Assembly (NCBI GenBank): GCA_017590115.1
Contig: JAGGNK010006448.1
Span: 11,471,049-11,535,048, forward strand
From: Montifringilla adamsi
Lineage: Eukaryota > Chordata > Aves > Passeriformes > Passeridae
Length of the DNA stretch: 64,000 bases
Direction of reading: 5' to 3'
Shown here: positions 1 through 14,700 of the stretch, piece by piece
Layout: each line of letters opens with the position of its first letter
Numbering within the stretch: position 1 is the first letter of the stretch
Notes under the pieces: generated by a model
Database searches by the model: none
What the model saw: only the letters and a program-made list of their open reading frames with translations
Told to the model about the DNA's origin: nothing
Program-made: the position numbers and the translations under genes

Positions 1-2641
1 TCCAAGTTTGGTATTAGAGAGTTCTAAAATAAAGTTCCAAAAATACTTTAAAAATCTGAATTTTATCATGCCGAGCTCAACAAAAATAGTAGGGCCTGTA
101 ACTCTCAGAAGTATACTCAATTGATAAAAAATGCACAGATAAAAATGACAACCTGTGTATTTCCAAATGGCTCCTACTGTGAGTAGTTAGGCAGAAAAAT
201 AAAACAAAAATGTGAAAATAATAAAAGGACAGAAAGGAAAATACAAAGCTGTTCCAACACTAGCAAGGAAGCAAAATATCCATCAGCAAAAGGTAAGCTT
301 TAGATAGCTGTTCTAATAATAAGAAAGCAACCCAAGGAATCATTAAACAGCTCCTTGTTCACGCATGGCAGTTGACACTGCAGGATTCTAGCATAATTTT
401 ATGGAGAAAGTGTGATGGTTGATCCTTGAAAAGGACACCCTACCAACCTGAGGTAACAGGCATACCTGTGAAAGACATCTGTTCATTTGGAGTTCTGACT
501 TTTGTTCAATTTGTTCAGATCTTCACAAAATTTCTACTGATGCTTTTGTAATTGTCAAGTGAAAGACTCTAACTAAAGAAAAACAGTGCTGGCTGAAAGT
601 AAATGGATGCTATTTATCTTTCTACATGATGTAGGAATGTTCTTGAATCACCTTAAGGTTGAAATATTCTCTATCATTTTATGCATGTAGTACTGAATGT
701 TGAGGGGGAAAAAAGGACACCTTTCACAGGGTCATAATGTTAACACTTGTGAATGATTAATAAATAGCAAGTAACAGAGCATTATAATACTTATTTATCT
801 GTTCTTTAAGAATGCAATAATATGACAAGTATATAACAAATCAAAGATGAAAAATACCTTATAAAATGAATTATCAAAATGTTGCCATGACATATATCAG
901 CTGGTACACTGTCTGCATCTGATGACATTTTGTAAAATCTATCTCAGACTAACCTTTTCAATTTAAAATACTGAGACACAAAAATACAGGTGGTAATTCA
1001 GAAAGAAAATTTCAGAGGAATGGTATATTAATTTTTTTAAGCTCTAAGGAACCCCATTTTTAAGAAATGTGCAGTATTTTATTTTCATAACTACAGTTCC
1101 AGAATTTGCATACAGCCTTTTAAAACCAAATTTTGTGTAATAAAAATGGTTGTTTTCATATAAAACTGTCTGAAACTTACACAGTTTAAAAATACTATTA
1201 TTATAATGATTGGCTATTTATCTAAAGTGACTAAGCAACATCTCTTGATTTCCTGTTTATTCTAGGTTTGTTTTTTTTTTTTTCCAAACTAGTATTTTGA
1301 TTCATCAGGTTAAGCATGATTAGACTATTAATGAAATTTAGTCTGTGCACTATTTTTACACAATGCCCCTTTAAGTTATCAGTGCAGACCTAGTCAATTT
1401 AATTATTTAAATATTTGTAATATCTCATGTTAAAAATAACATGGTAGATTAGAATGTTACAATAAATCATGCAGGACAGAAACAGTGATTCCCTTTTAAT
1501 AATTTTAAAGTCTTCTTATATTTTTACCCAGAAAATACTTGAAGAGTAGGTAAATTGAGCTCTCTAATGCCACAAATACACAACGGGAGTTGAAGTGGAA
1601 TGTAACGATTTAATGACTTGTAAAATCCATGATTTAAATGTCACCTGGCACACTTCAAAATGGCTTTTTTCCTGTCCTTTAAAGAACAGAACTGGACTTG
1701 AAGTTTGACATTATGTACGCTTCCACTGTCTCCTACTGGAAAGCTGAATTTTCTGATTGCTAATCTAAGTGCAAACTTATACCATACTATTTCATAATAA
1801 TTATGCTTCAGGCATTTTAAAAGGCATTTTGCTTCCTTGACACAAGATGTTACAATGGTAGTATTTCCATTATGGTGTAGATTTTCTCCAACAGACAATC
1901 AGGGGTGACAATGAAATACTGTGATAATTAAACAAGAGTGGCAAAATGTGAAAGCACGCTGCATTAAGAACCCTATTTAGCATCACATTTAATTCAGTAA
2001 TTCAAGAAAATATTGCTGATAGGATTACATGAAGAACTTAGTAAGTATGAAGAAAAGCATTTCTCAATTACAATACTACTGGCTTACAGGAAGAACAATT
2101 TTTCATATTTGGATAGCTAAAATCAGGACATGTCCATTTATTTAATATTTCTTTTGAATTTTTATTTAGTAATCTGTTATGGAAGACAGATCTTCCCCAG
2201 TAAGAACACTACCATACAACAGCCAGGGTCCAATCTCAACAGCAACATTGTGGTTAGAACTAATGTGTGTGGATCCCCACAAAATTTATTGGTATTTTGC
2301 CTCTTCCACTGTGACTAGTTCTGCTACTAATTCAACAGAAGTTTTCACCTGGGAAAATATCAGTCCAGTGAAATCCATGAGGACTAAGTGCCTCAAGTAA
2401 TGATTAGCATGTCCTCATGGGATCTCCTGCATCAGACAGGAAACATTTAAGAGGCTGATCATGAGCTCTCCCTGGAGTTATCTTCTACTCAATGAAATGG
2501 CCTGGAATCCATCTAGCAAGCTGTCAAACATGAAGATGTGACTGCAGGATTTGGACATAAATCTGCATTACTGCCATTACAGTCAAATGCAAACATAAAA
2601 ATAGCATCTGAAAAAAAAAAAAAAAAGCTTAAATACCATAC
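1..2641 (-). other. UGGT2: UGGT2 intron 9 (partial)
   Basis: AT-rich intronic sequence downstream of the exon 9 donor. I see no exon, structured RNA or recognisable transposon, only short A/T homopolymers. Confidence 0.7.
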
Positions 2642-2741
2642 CTGGCTCTTACTGGGAAGTTCTGAGCAATGTCTTTCATTACCTTTAAGGCGTCATAAAC
2701 AGGGGTAGACATAATTCGAGTAGCTGCTTGAAAACTAAGAT
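2642..2741 (-). CDS. UGGT2: UGGT2 coding exon 9
   Basis: A 100-nt exon with acceptor ATCCTAG and donor GTATGG, ending in phase 2. It encodes [20 protein letters not shown] and then [13 protein letters not shown], a very well conserved UGGT segment. This is the last UGGT2 exon in the window. I looked for the next conserved segment (NQHMREEI-type) on the minus strand of 1-2641 and did not find it, so that exon should lie to the left. Confidence 0.95.
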
Positions 2742-5700
2742 CTAGGATGGGAGAAGAAAAATAAATTTTAAAAAAATCACTGGAAATATCACTCAATCAT
2801 TACTGCCTACAGTCAGAAAACTGTTCCATATACACATTCTCCCTATTTGCATATTTTATGTTTCAGTCATTGATTCAACAATTATGAAAGTTACATTATT
2901 GAGGTTGAAAAAGTGGTCACCTGAAAGTTGGAAATATTCAATTCAGGCTTTTCTATAGAATTCTGCTTCACTTTCTTGAATATACACATTGTATATGCAA
3001 TTTCTAAACTTACAGAAACATTCTGAAAAAGCCCAGACCATTCATCACAAGTCATTATGCCATCATTAAAAGGGTAGTACCACACCAAAATCTAGATAGA
3101 CACCAACCCACAGACACCCATAACTGCAGGAGCAAGAGCAGGACCTTTCCAGATCCAGCACCACACAAGTTTTTTAGATGGCAAATATATTTAATGTAGA
3201 AAGCTACATGGAACATGTGAATTGTACAATTCTCAAAAGGAGCAGCAACTTCAGAGAAAATGGTGACTCGCAAATGGAAAGTCAAACTAGCCTAGAATTT
3301 CAGTTCTCATAAAAACCTAGCACATTTTTAAAGGGATCTTATTTTCAGAACAAAGATTTTCAGATAATGGGACAGTTTAAAATTAATCTATCTATCCACT
3401 GAAAAAACAATTATGGAATTCAGTTAGCTACCTCTGGAATCTAATTTGAATGTGACAAATTTTGACATGTAAGACTAGGACATCCAATTTTGGTACTAAT
3501 GAGTATTATACTAATCAGTATTATACTAGATGCTTCCATACACCTTGTATACATCTGCATAACTAACTCATACAGTGATACTTTTTCCTCAGAATTTTCC
3601 AGTTAATATGTTTAAACAAAAACTGAAAGCCTCAGATTATTCAGTTTGAGGAAAGCTGATGCCACATATAGTAAAAAGTGCTGGCCAGAAAGACATAGAG
3701 GATGCTGCCTAGTAAAAGTCTGCACCATCTTCTTGAAGCTATTAGGAATTTAAAAAAAAAGAAGGTCAAATCAAAGTGAATAAGACATTCCTAGTTTAGC
3801 CTGATAAGATACTTCTTGGATGACAAAAATAGGTGAACAAGAGGTGGAATGTCAACTTCTATTTCTTAATACTTTTAACAAGAAAAGAAATCACTCTTGA
3901 AAGTAGGTTTCAGGACCCTTTCAACAGGCATATAAATTGTGATCTGTTGAAGCAACAACACCCAGTTGCTGCTGTTACTGCAGACAGTGAGGAAGCTTTA
4001 AACTTGGGTCATAGACTTAATACCCTTCATAAATTGTTAATAATTTCCATTTTATGCTGAACAGCTAGGATCCAAATATTCAAATACCAGTGAGGCCAAC
4101 TACATCTTTTTACCTCCTTGGTTATCTCTGGTCAGGGCTGCCACTTAGAGACCTCCCCTTGCAGCATCCTAACACAGCTGAGAGCGCAGTGTAAGGCACC
4201 TTGAGGAAAAAGTACTTACTAATTACTTACCTAAAATATAAAAGCTCTTGAAAGACAACTCTTGAATGGTGTTTAGGTTCATTTATAAATAGAAGTATGC
4301 CCTATAGCTGAAGTAGTTTTGCTTAAATTTAGCTAGATTTTTACTTTGAAGCTAATTAAAGGAAATCAGAGAGAAGCTGAGCCATTAATTCAGCCACTAT
4401 AATTAGTCATTAAGAATGAACTAGAGAAAGTACCCTGTCATGTCAGCAGTAAGGGTATCAAAACAACTGCACCAAAAAACGTGGGGGCTGAAGACTGCAC
4501 CATAAACCAGTACAAGTTTTCCTGACATAAATTAACAGCATCCCACCACTTAACTACTTTCAACTTTAAGAACTGGTTTCTTGGGGAGCAGCACCAGTTT
4601 CCTTTTTTATACATGTAGCCATAACACCACAGAGAAGACCACCACTAAACAGAGAGCTTGTACTGTCTTTTGAAGGTGGACATTAAAGGGTTTGAAGTTT
4701 CATGGCTGCTTCAGCTTTAATATCAGCCAAGTGGCATTCCATCACACACAAAAAGAAAAATAGTCCAAACCATTACTTTCTTTTCCTTTTTTCCAAAGCA
4801 AGAGATTTCTCAAGAGAACTTTAAAGCAATATTTTTCAATTGTTTTTAATTTTAGACAAAGATAAATCCTGCAGTTGAACTTCATTGATAAAAGACTGCA
4901 AGTGAACTACAATTATCTCACACAGCTAATATCAGACTGGACATTGCCAGCAAGCTCTGTAACATCAAGGTCCCAAAAGAAACTGAAGCCCAGATGATTG
5001 CTCAGTCTCCTTCACTGCACTAATATATAGGCAAACCAATTTTGATCAGGTTGTCCTCTAAAGCTGAAGACTGTAAGGGGGAAAATTTACTTGCATAAAC
5101 TTGAATGTTGTTACATTTTATGAGAGATTTATATTTAATTCAAGCTACAGAATGTCCTGCAAGTCATCAGCACTCAAGCTTTAGCAATCAATGTATTTGT
5201 TTTCCTTTTCTACAGGAAAGCTTTCAAAAGCATGTTCTTCCACTTGTAAAAAAATGCATCTACGTGAACTCCAGCACACTGACAAAATTTATAAATTAAA
5301 GGAAACAAGCTGTCCTAACTCGTATTTCATCCCAACCCAGTAGTCACGTCAAAATTGTATCTTTTGCCTGACCTCTAAAAACAGTATCTAAAACAAGTTT
5401 TAATACCTGAGATGATACATCAGGCAGAAAAACAGGCAATATATCTCTCCATCTTCTAAAATTACTTCAATGTTCCTTGAATTTCTAGCATACAAATACA
5501 AGGTATCAGCACATGGCTTTTAAATACTTGAGGTATTAAGGACTTTTCATGAAATTATATCTCTTCTTTTAAAAGAAGCTTTTATCATAATGTCAATACA
5601 TTAAAATAACAAAAGAAATACTAGAGTATTGTGTTAATTAAAAATAAAATGCAATACATACCCTGCATCTCCCAAACCTTCAGTGGTTCCATGTTGTTAG

Positions 5701-8700
5701 TAGTTTCAATTAGATGTTTTTTAAACTCCATCAGATTGTTTTTCAAATTAGGATGCATTCGTCTACAATGAAACATTTTATTACAAAAAACAATCAATTA
5801 TATCCATCAATGTCTGTTCTTATCCCTAGTACTGCTCACAGCTACTACTGTATTCTTAGAATAACAACCAAGAACGAACTTTAATTCATTATTGAAACAA
5901 AATACGGATTTTGGGTGAGAAAAGGTGATTTCTGAGGGCTAAACCCCAGTTAAAGAGAATCATAGAATCATTTAGGTCAGAAAGGAACTCTAAGGTCCTT
6001 AAGTCCAACCATTAGGCCACCACTGTCAAGTCCACCACTAAACTATGTCCTAAGTGCCACATCTACCCAGGCATAGCAACTCAATCACTTTCCTGGCCAG
6101 CCTGTCCTAATGCTTGACAACTCCCTCTGTAAAGAAATTCTTACTAAATATCAGGAGTTCACTTATTTTGTAGTGATCTGTCTCAAAACCTGCCACGTAA
6201 ATTTAGATGGAATAAATGAAGTCAAAGATGGGACAGTATTAACATGTCATACAGGTAACTGTTTATTTAACTTACTATAGGATGATGTATAACTAACTGT
6301 ACTACATATTGACTGTAACTGAATGCACTCTTTGTGGCATTAACCACAAGAGGTATAGGCAATACAATGTTGAGAACGTGTTTTATAAATTGACAGCACT
6401 GACAAAATCAATCTACTGAGCACACGAATAATCTGTCAGAGCTAAAGAATATGGTACACAAAAGCTCAGCTATTTGTTTTGACAACGTAATAGGTAGGTA
6501 AAGAAGTTTTGAGGACAAATATTTCAGCCTGCTATAAGATATGCTTGAAAAAATTCTCCATTAAATTTCTGAACATTTTATGTCTTGTGCTTACATTCAT
6601 AACTATTTCATAGCTGAGAAAAGTAAAACTTTTGACATGGCTGTAACAGAGGGACAATTTACAGACTACTGAAACATCTATTTCACCTCCTGCATGAAAA
6701 GGAGAAGAGAAAAAAACCCAATGAAATCTACAAACAATGTCAAAAAGATAGAATTATATGACAGCTTCACAAATCAGTCACAGTGGAGAATCAAGAGACT
6801 AAGTACAGCTAAACCTAACAAAACACAAGAAGAAAAGAAAGCTCAGATAAGGATATGGCATAAGCATTTGGTATTACCTGCTGTGCATAGTCTCAAATGT
6901 ATAGGTGAAACAACAGGGAAGTCTCAAGATCTGAGTGCACTTCTACCTCAACATGCTTGAGAGCAAAAAGGCAGGAAGGCAGGGGATGGGCTCCCAAGAA
7001 TTTAGACAGAATTAGCAGCTCTGAACTCTCTGAACTGAGATTTACAGTTTAGTGACAATATTTACAAACAAGTTTACTTTTTGTTTTAAATAATGAGAGA
7101 ATGACATCTAGAGAAGACCCACAACCTTGAGGTATTTTGCTGAAGAAAAATATTTATGATCCACGACATGGATGTGTTACAGGAAAAGGGAAGCACTTTA
7201 GATGACTGATACCACAAAATGAATCCAGCTGAGGACTGGAAGGAGTGCTTAGTAGGGTAACATTCAATTTCATTTAACAGATTGCAGCTTGGAGATAAGA
7301 GTTCCTGATGGAAGATAATACAAACTCACAAACTCCAGAATGAGATGGTATCTGAAATAAGCCCATCTTCCTACAAGTATCACTCCTTAACTATATGAAA
7401 TCCATTACTATCCTTCTTAAAAGCAACTTATGGAGATACAGCACGTGTTTGGATTTCTTGTGCTATTCTTGCATTCTGAAGACCAACAATTTGATTCTAA
7501 TTATCTAACAAATGTGAAATCACAAGGCTCTAAGTTTTTGTTAGTGTTACCTAGGCAGACATTTTTAATTTTAAAAGTTCACTGTATACATTTTAAGATG
7601 ATTAGAAAACTAAAAGCAATACATTGAAATTAACAGAATAATCAACCGTTACATCTTTATGTTCACAAGACAAAAAAATTAAAAAAAAATTAATAATTTC
7701 CACCAAATTAAGTACTTTCCAACAAAACCCAGCTGGTTGAGGTTCCAGAAACAAATGTAAAAGTTTAGTTATAACTTATATCAACTCACTTTAATTTGCC
7801 AAAGAGAAATCCTTGGACATCACTTTCCTCCTCCTCTTCCTCATCTTCCTCCTCTTTTGTCTCATTTGCTCCTATAGACAATAGTAGACAATATAAACCA
7901 AGAAAGTTATTGTAGTATTATGTTTTAATGAATTATAAAACAGTTAACAGAAACATACAATCACAAAGTTTCATTCCCAGATGTAGTTTTAATTCAATTT
8001 ATACTTACATATTTTGGAATCCAAATTAATTACTCTACAGAACTTTGCAACATTAAAATTAATTTTTAATATAATTCATTCAGTGGTAACAATTTTTATA
8101 TAAAATTAAATTGTTCACCTCCCAAAACAGCCATTTCTCAGTCTGATTAAATGGTAAGGTATAACTCTCATCAGTCAACTACTACCAGATTTACACTTGA
8201 AAATCCTGATGACCTTAAAGCCCTTGAATCTCCAGCTGGCATTTGATGTAAATCGTAGATCAGCTTCTTCCCCTTAAAAAAACCTAAACTATTTTATGAC
8301 ATGGCTCAAAGGTCATTAAACCTTAGTCTTACAAAAGAAGTTAACTTTCCTTTAATCTTGTGAATGTCCCTGTAAAGTAATATCTGTGTCCCCATGCTGT
8401 AGTTACCACTTTCTACAGTAACAATACACTGTAATGTGCACCAGTCCAAATTCTATAGTACATCACATCTTTCCTACAGAATACTGTGAAAGTATTTCCA
8501 CAGAAATTCAGAAAAAAAAAAAAAAAAACCTCAGCCCTGAAACACTAATGTGTAGATACTGTAGCCATTAGAATATGAATGATACCAACAATCATAAAGT
8601 AACTGAAGTACAAAGGCAAACTATCTAAAAATTACTGAGAGGAAGAAGACCAGATTGTGTTTTGAAGAGCCATTGAAAACAGCAATTAGCAGTTAGAAAA

Positions 8701-11700
8701 TTGATCCTAACATAATAGGATAATTGGTCCTAATTGTGTCCTAAGCACAGATCTTTACAAATGTTCTCATGTATTTTGATTTCTTAGTTCCTAATACCTG
8801 AGATTTCCTTCTGTAGATAGAAATTAAGTATAACCTTCAAAACATTAATGACTGAATATTTTACAAACTGAAGATTTTAATGCATTTCAATAGTATCTCC
8901 AGCAAGATATCAAATCAATTAAAAAACCCACATACCTTTAACCTGTGTGTCATCTACTGCTTTATATTCTGTACTCTTTATTGCCAATTCCACACCATAT
9001 CCAGATAAATACATTTTCCTGGAATTTGGTTTCTGCTTGACGATATTATTTTAACAGAAGAAAAAAAAAACCAAAATGTATTTAAAGGAGATTAACAACA
9101 GCTAATATTGTAACTTTAAAATGTTGTGACATTGAAGTCATTACTTAAATTCATCTTTCAGTTCAAAGTGTGAGGCATATTGGCAGTCCACTGAGAAGGC
9201 ATGTAAAAGAAGGTGACAATGTCCTTTATCTCCTGCAAATCACAGAAAGGCCGGTCAAAATTGTAGTCTTCACACAATACTTGAAGAGTGACAAGAACAG
9301 GCACAGCTCATAGCACTCTACACAATTATTGATGCCTCACAATTCACATTTTCAGCTGATACTCATTTCTTTGTAATGTTGCCAGACATCCAGGATGTTA
9401 AGAGGAAACACTCTATTTTTGCATCAGACGTACTCTTTAAAGAAGTTTGATAAAACAATTAATCACTTTCTGCAAGGAGTATTAACAAAATGTAATAAAG
9501 TAGCACTGTGAAAAACAGGTTGCCACTTACTAAAAACAAACAACAGCTATTTCTAACTTTGGAGTGGAAGTTTGACATTCAATAGTGTAATTACACAAAA
9601 CGTACTTATTTCAGAATACATGTCCCAATTTGACACAAATGTATGCAAATCCCCTTTTCAAAATGCAATTTGCACATGCACAGCAGCAATTTCTTGAAAG
9701 CCTTTTGAGCTTTAGTTTGCAATTTCTAAGAACCATTCTGTACTGAGAATCCTCCAGACTACAAGTGAAAACCCAGCAGGGCTGGGAGGCTTCTCTGTCC
9801 ATCCTCCAAGCAAAACTCAAGGCAGAGGGAACAGAGAGCACTCCATAAATAGTTGCAGCAATACTGGTTAAAAAAAGAAAGAGACAGAAGAAAGACCGTA
9901 CCTCTTCTGTTATCAATGTTCCCTCTTCTGGTATTTAATGTAAAAAAGGAGAGAGAAGCCATCCCAGTATGTACCAAAGAACAAAAGTGGAGGTTGTGAG
10001 GAAGGAAGAAAAGGGAAGAGAGGTCTGAAGAGAGAAAAGGTGCAGGCAAGAAGACAACACACATTTGGGGAGACCATGATGCATAAGCCAGACAGAGCAA
10101 TGAGACATTTAATATGCAAGTAGGCATTTCATTGAAATAAAAGAACAAAGTTCATTAAAAACTAAACCTCATACAACTTTGAATTCAAGACTTGGGTTCC
10201 TCAAATTCTCCATTTCATTACTGTGAGCAAATAACTCAAAGTCATCTGCAAACTACGTATCTCATCTCCCTGAAATTCCTGGTCTACAAAAATCACAGCA
10301 ACCTCTCACTCCATCAGATTATTCTCAGATTAGTCACACAATTTAAGAGCTGTACTTTGAATATAAATCACAAAAGCCTTCCAATAATCAAAACTGGGGA
10401 CAATACAGGTCCATGTACTGGTATTTTCCTTTTTTTGTGTTTATTCCCCTTGTTTTGTGTTGGGTAGAAGAGTAAGTTAAGAATTCGGAAACATGATGTT
10501 TCAAATAGTGACACTATGGAACACAAACATTTTTTAAATGGCCAATGATGTTGGCCACGATAGTTCATGCTGCTGTATCTCAGTGAACATGAAATTACGT
10601 GGCGAATATGTAAAAAATATAATTGGTAATTTCTCAGTTTGATTCTCTACTTTCCATTTTTCTAATTCTAGTTACTAATATGTTCAGCCTGCTGCACCAA
10701 GATTCGCCTGAGATCTTACACTGTACAAAAACCAGACATAAAACCAAAAAAGAGGTATTTCAAGATCAGTAATGCAATCAGTGCTTGCATGCAGGATTGG
10801 TAACATTACCATGCTTTCCTGGCCTCATAGTTTGTATCTGACGAATTACTTACTTACAGAGTTCTAACATCAGAAAATGTATTGCACATAATTTAAGTAA
10901 ACACAAAAATACATGTAGGAAAAGTGTTTTGTCAAAAAGCAAGCCAAGCAAAGACAGAATGCTAACAGTTTACTGAAACAATGATTTGAATTGCATACCT
11001 GAACATAATGCCGGAGAACATAAACAATTTCCTCCTTTTGTGCCTTCTCAGATAAAATCTTGTGGAATTTGACAAAGTCTTTTGTACCCATTTCTGCATA
11101 TAGAATAACCACTGGGCCATCCTCTTTGAGAGTTGGGAATTTATGGTCTCCCTTAAAAAGATATGGCCTGGGTCTGTTTTAAAACAAATAATGGTGATAT
11201 TATGAACTCAGAAAATTAATTAAAACAGTGGCAGTTTTTCTACTTCATAATTAAAAAAACTAGTAAGTGTTTATATGCCAAAATATACAAATCATGCTAA
11301 AATCATCACAAAATAAGCATGATTGCTCACAAACAAACCCAACAACAAATTCACAAATTAAAGCATAAGAAACTGAAAAAATCAGCATCAGCTATAAATA
11401 ACTGAAACATATTTTATCAAATCACAACACAAAGCATATGAAAAGCATAGCACTTGGAGATTTTGTACATCGGTAAAAGCTTGAAACTTTTAATCTGAAT
11501 GATACATTACATCTATCAGAGATGCACAGAGCAATCAGTGAGTAACAGAGTAGCAGAGGGAGATTCTGTGAAGTTTGAGAAAGCTGTCAACACATCTGGA
11601 AACTAACTGGGGTTATACTATTTTGAAACCATCAGGCTCTGTTAATTTAGCTAACTTTGCAAATTTTGACTACCTACCTACCCTTCTAATTGAAAACCAG

Positions 11701-14700
11701 GACTAGAAAAGTTATGCTGCAATGATTTCTTAGATGAATAAAGACATCTTTTGAATAAAACCTAGGAAAGATGGAGAAGTAACAGAGGATATGATTGAGT
11801 AATATACTCAAGGTACTAATTATTGATGAGCATGCTTTTTCAAAGCTGCCTTTGCACTGACAATCAAAAGACCAGTAAACTCTCTCCAAGCATGCCCAAG
11901 ACAAGCTAAGAAACTCTAACTCAACACACAGTACAGAACTGTGTGTGGTAGACGCTCACTGAAGAGCCATACTCGAAAGGTGTGAGCAGAACACCACAGT
12001 TTCTGTGATGCAGATCTTTGGAACATATTCAATGTAAAAAACCACAGAATAATTTACAAAGGTAACCTTTGGAGGTAATGTGCTGCAAACCCTCATTTCA
12101 AGCAGGAGCACTCTGTATGAGGTTACTCAGGGTTTTAACATCAGTGCCCCATGTAAGTTTGGTGGGTATGCAATCGAGGACCTCATTTGTAAGGCAGAAA
12201 TAAGAGGGGCCCAGTTTAAGAATTAACTTGGGTGCAGGTAGTCGGGTATCACAGAAATATCAGGCAAGCTGTCCCACTACTATCACAGGACAAGGCAGAC
12301 CAAATAGGTGAGATCCAGGAGTCTGAAACTGTGGATGGATGGAAAGTCGGAGAATAGAGATAGTGATGAAGGTAACTTCACCCCTAAGGAGTTACAGCTG
12401 CACTAATTATCAAGACTTAGGAACACGTCTGCCCTTAATAGGCCACAGCTAGATCCAATTAGGATGGGTATTGTAAAAGAGTAGGTTGGCTGGTCGAGAA
12501 GTTAGTTTGTTGGCTATGCTGCGAGGAAAAAGGAGTCAGTACTGCGAGGAGCTGCCCGTGAGAAATCACCAAGAAGGTATGGAACTTTTGCAATAAGAAG
12601 ACACCAGGTAACAACTCTTGAATGAGTAACCTCTGTGGAAGAACTGATCCAGATTTACCCTAATAAAAGCATACGTGGGGGATGTGACATGCGCAGCTTC
12701 CTTCTCACAACCAGAGAGACAAAAGCTGACACTTTCATGGAGAGGGTGGAAGACCTCAACCAAGTGACCTTCTTTTTTCTAACTAACTTTATCTATTCTA
12801 CTTCAACCAACCAACTAAGGTGATGACTGAGTGCTGCCATGACTTGAATAGAGAGAGTATCATATCACAATGAACATGTTTCATGAAAATATTAAGTGCT
12901 GTAATGAAATAACACTACGCAGAGCTCCTCTAATGACCTTGGGTTGAGAAGTAAAGTGTTCAGCCCTTGTAAATCCAAGATAAGCCTCTGTTCTTTGTTT
13001 CTCTTCAACACTGAATAGTAGTGACAAGGAATTGATTCTCCTGCTCTTAGAACTGAAAGGTAATTAATTTCCTGCCATAAGAGATGCTCATAAGAAGGCT
13101 GCCTGAAAGACAAGGAAGAACAGCTGGGCAGATGAAAAGAAAACGATAAAAAAATTAAACAGATGTGGAGTTTGGCACTTGCTAATCAGTTACTAGGGAA
13201 GTACAGGCAACTATATGCTTGTCTAGATAGTACCCAGGATAGGATGCAGAAACAATGGGATAGAACACAGCAAACATGTACTGACAAATGTAAGGCACTG
13301 ATTGTTTTGAGCAAAATGTGACTTCTGTTAATGGTTCTGCTCTTCACAGTGACAGCCCCAGAAACCTTAGTGTTGTGTTTTGGACAGCTAGCAAGATAAG
13401 CAATCCCAACCATTTAACCACATGTTCTTTGACGTGCCCAGAGCCTTTGAGCTCTGGAGCCACTGCACCTTCACACAAAGTCCTTCCAATTAGACCTACA
13501 CAGACCATTGCAACATGGCTGAAAATGCAAAAGACATAATCACAGTTGCTTTGCATAAAGGACTGAATGAAGCAAAACCTTAACCTTGACATGCAGAATA
13601 TTTGGGCTCTCCTTAGTTCAAAGAGCCTGAGACTTCCTGAATGTTGGGTTGAGATGATGAATCTACACAAAAAGAATGCTGCAGCCTCTTCTTTCTCCTC
13701 CAGAGAAATTGGAAATTATCAGTCCCTAAAATCAGAACATTTCTAGCATCGTCATCCAAATATAGTGAAAAACTGAAAGCATAGCCTAAATGGCCTGGCT
13801 GAACTGGAAGAGTCATGACAGACACAAGACATAGAATGAAACACAGAGGAAAATACTTTGAAATACAAAAAGAATCAAAAAGTCAAAAATATCTCTTCTA
13901 TGAAAAGGCAGAAAAACAATGACTGGTTTACAGCAACCAGCTCTGATGCAGCACACTGTCCCTTATATCACTTGTTCACCTGGTAGAAAACAAAGAAGAG
14001 GAGAAGCATCTGCTACCCAGAGTACCAATGGCACTAACAGTGGGAACAATTACCTGGACATGTGAATGTGAACATGTTCTTCTCAGAGTTTAGCTCCACG
14101 GACTCTAAATATTTGAGTGACACAACTACTTTTGGGGTGGTGAGAAGGAGGAAAAATTTATCAAGATTTTATCAAGTCCCTCCAACTCTGAATGGTGTGA
14201 TGTGACTGATTGCAAAGTTATTGAAAATAGAAGACCAATTTAATAAAGAAACTTCAGTTTTGTTGCAAGTCCTTAATGATTTTTACAAGTCTAACTCTCT
14301 CAATTCTAAATAATTCAGGATTCTATTGTTTATTATTGTGATTTTCCAGAATTTTGTAAATTTGGAAATAATATCTCCAGAGAGGAGAATGTGCTGAATC
14401 CAGTTAATTGCTTTATAAGTTTACTATATTCAGACATTGCAATAAAATATTATGGTCTCGTGATGCCTTAATACACGGCCACAAGAATTCAACAACATAT
14501 AAAATTATCTGTAGTATATTTTGGCTTTTATCTAGGAAACAAAGACATTTTTTAGAAGAATATAATTGGTAAAAATGAGATACTGTAACCTAGACAGTGA
14601 GTTGTTTTTATAGAAACCTTGGCTATGGAATAAACAAAAGACAATTATTTAGTAGGTTGTAATTGTATCAACGGACTTAGAATACACCAGAAATCACACC

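Noticed and set aside
1..2641. A tenth UGGT2 exon near the left edge
   Set aside because: No minus-strand segment resembles the next conserved UGGT block, so it is assumed to lie outside the window.
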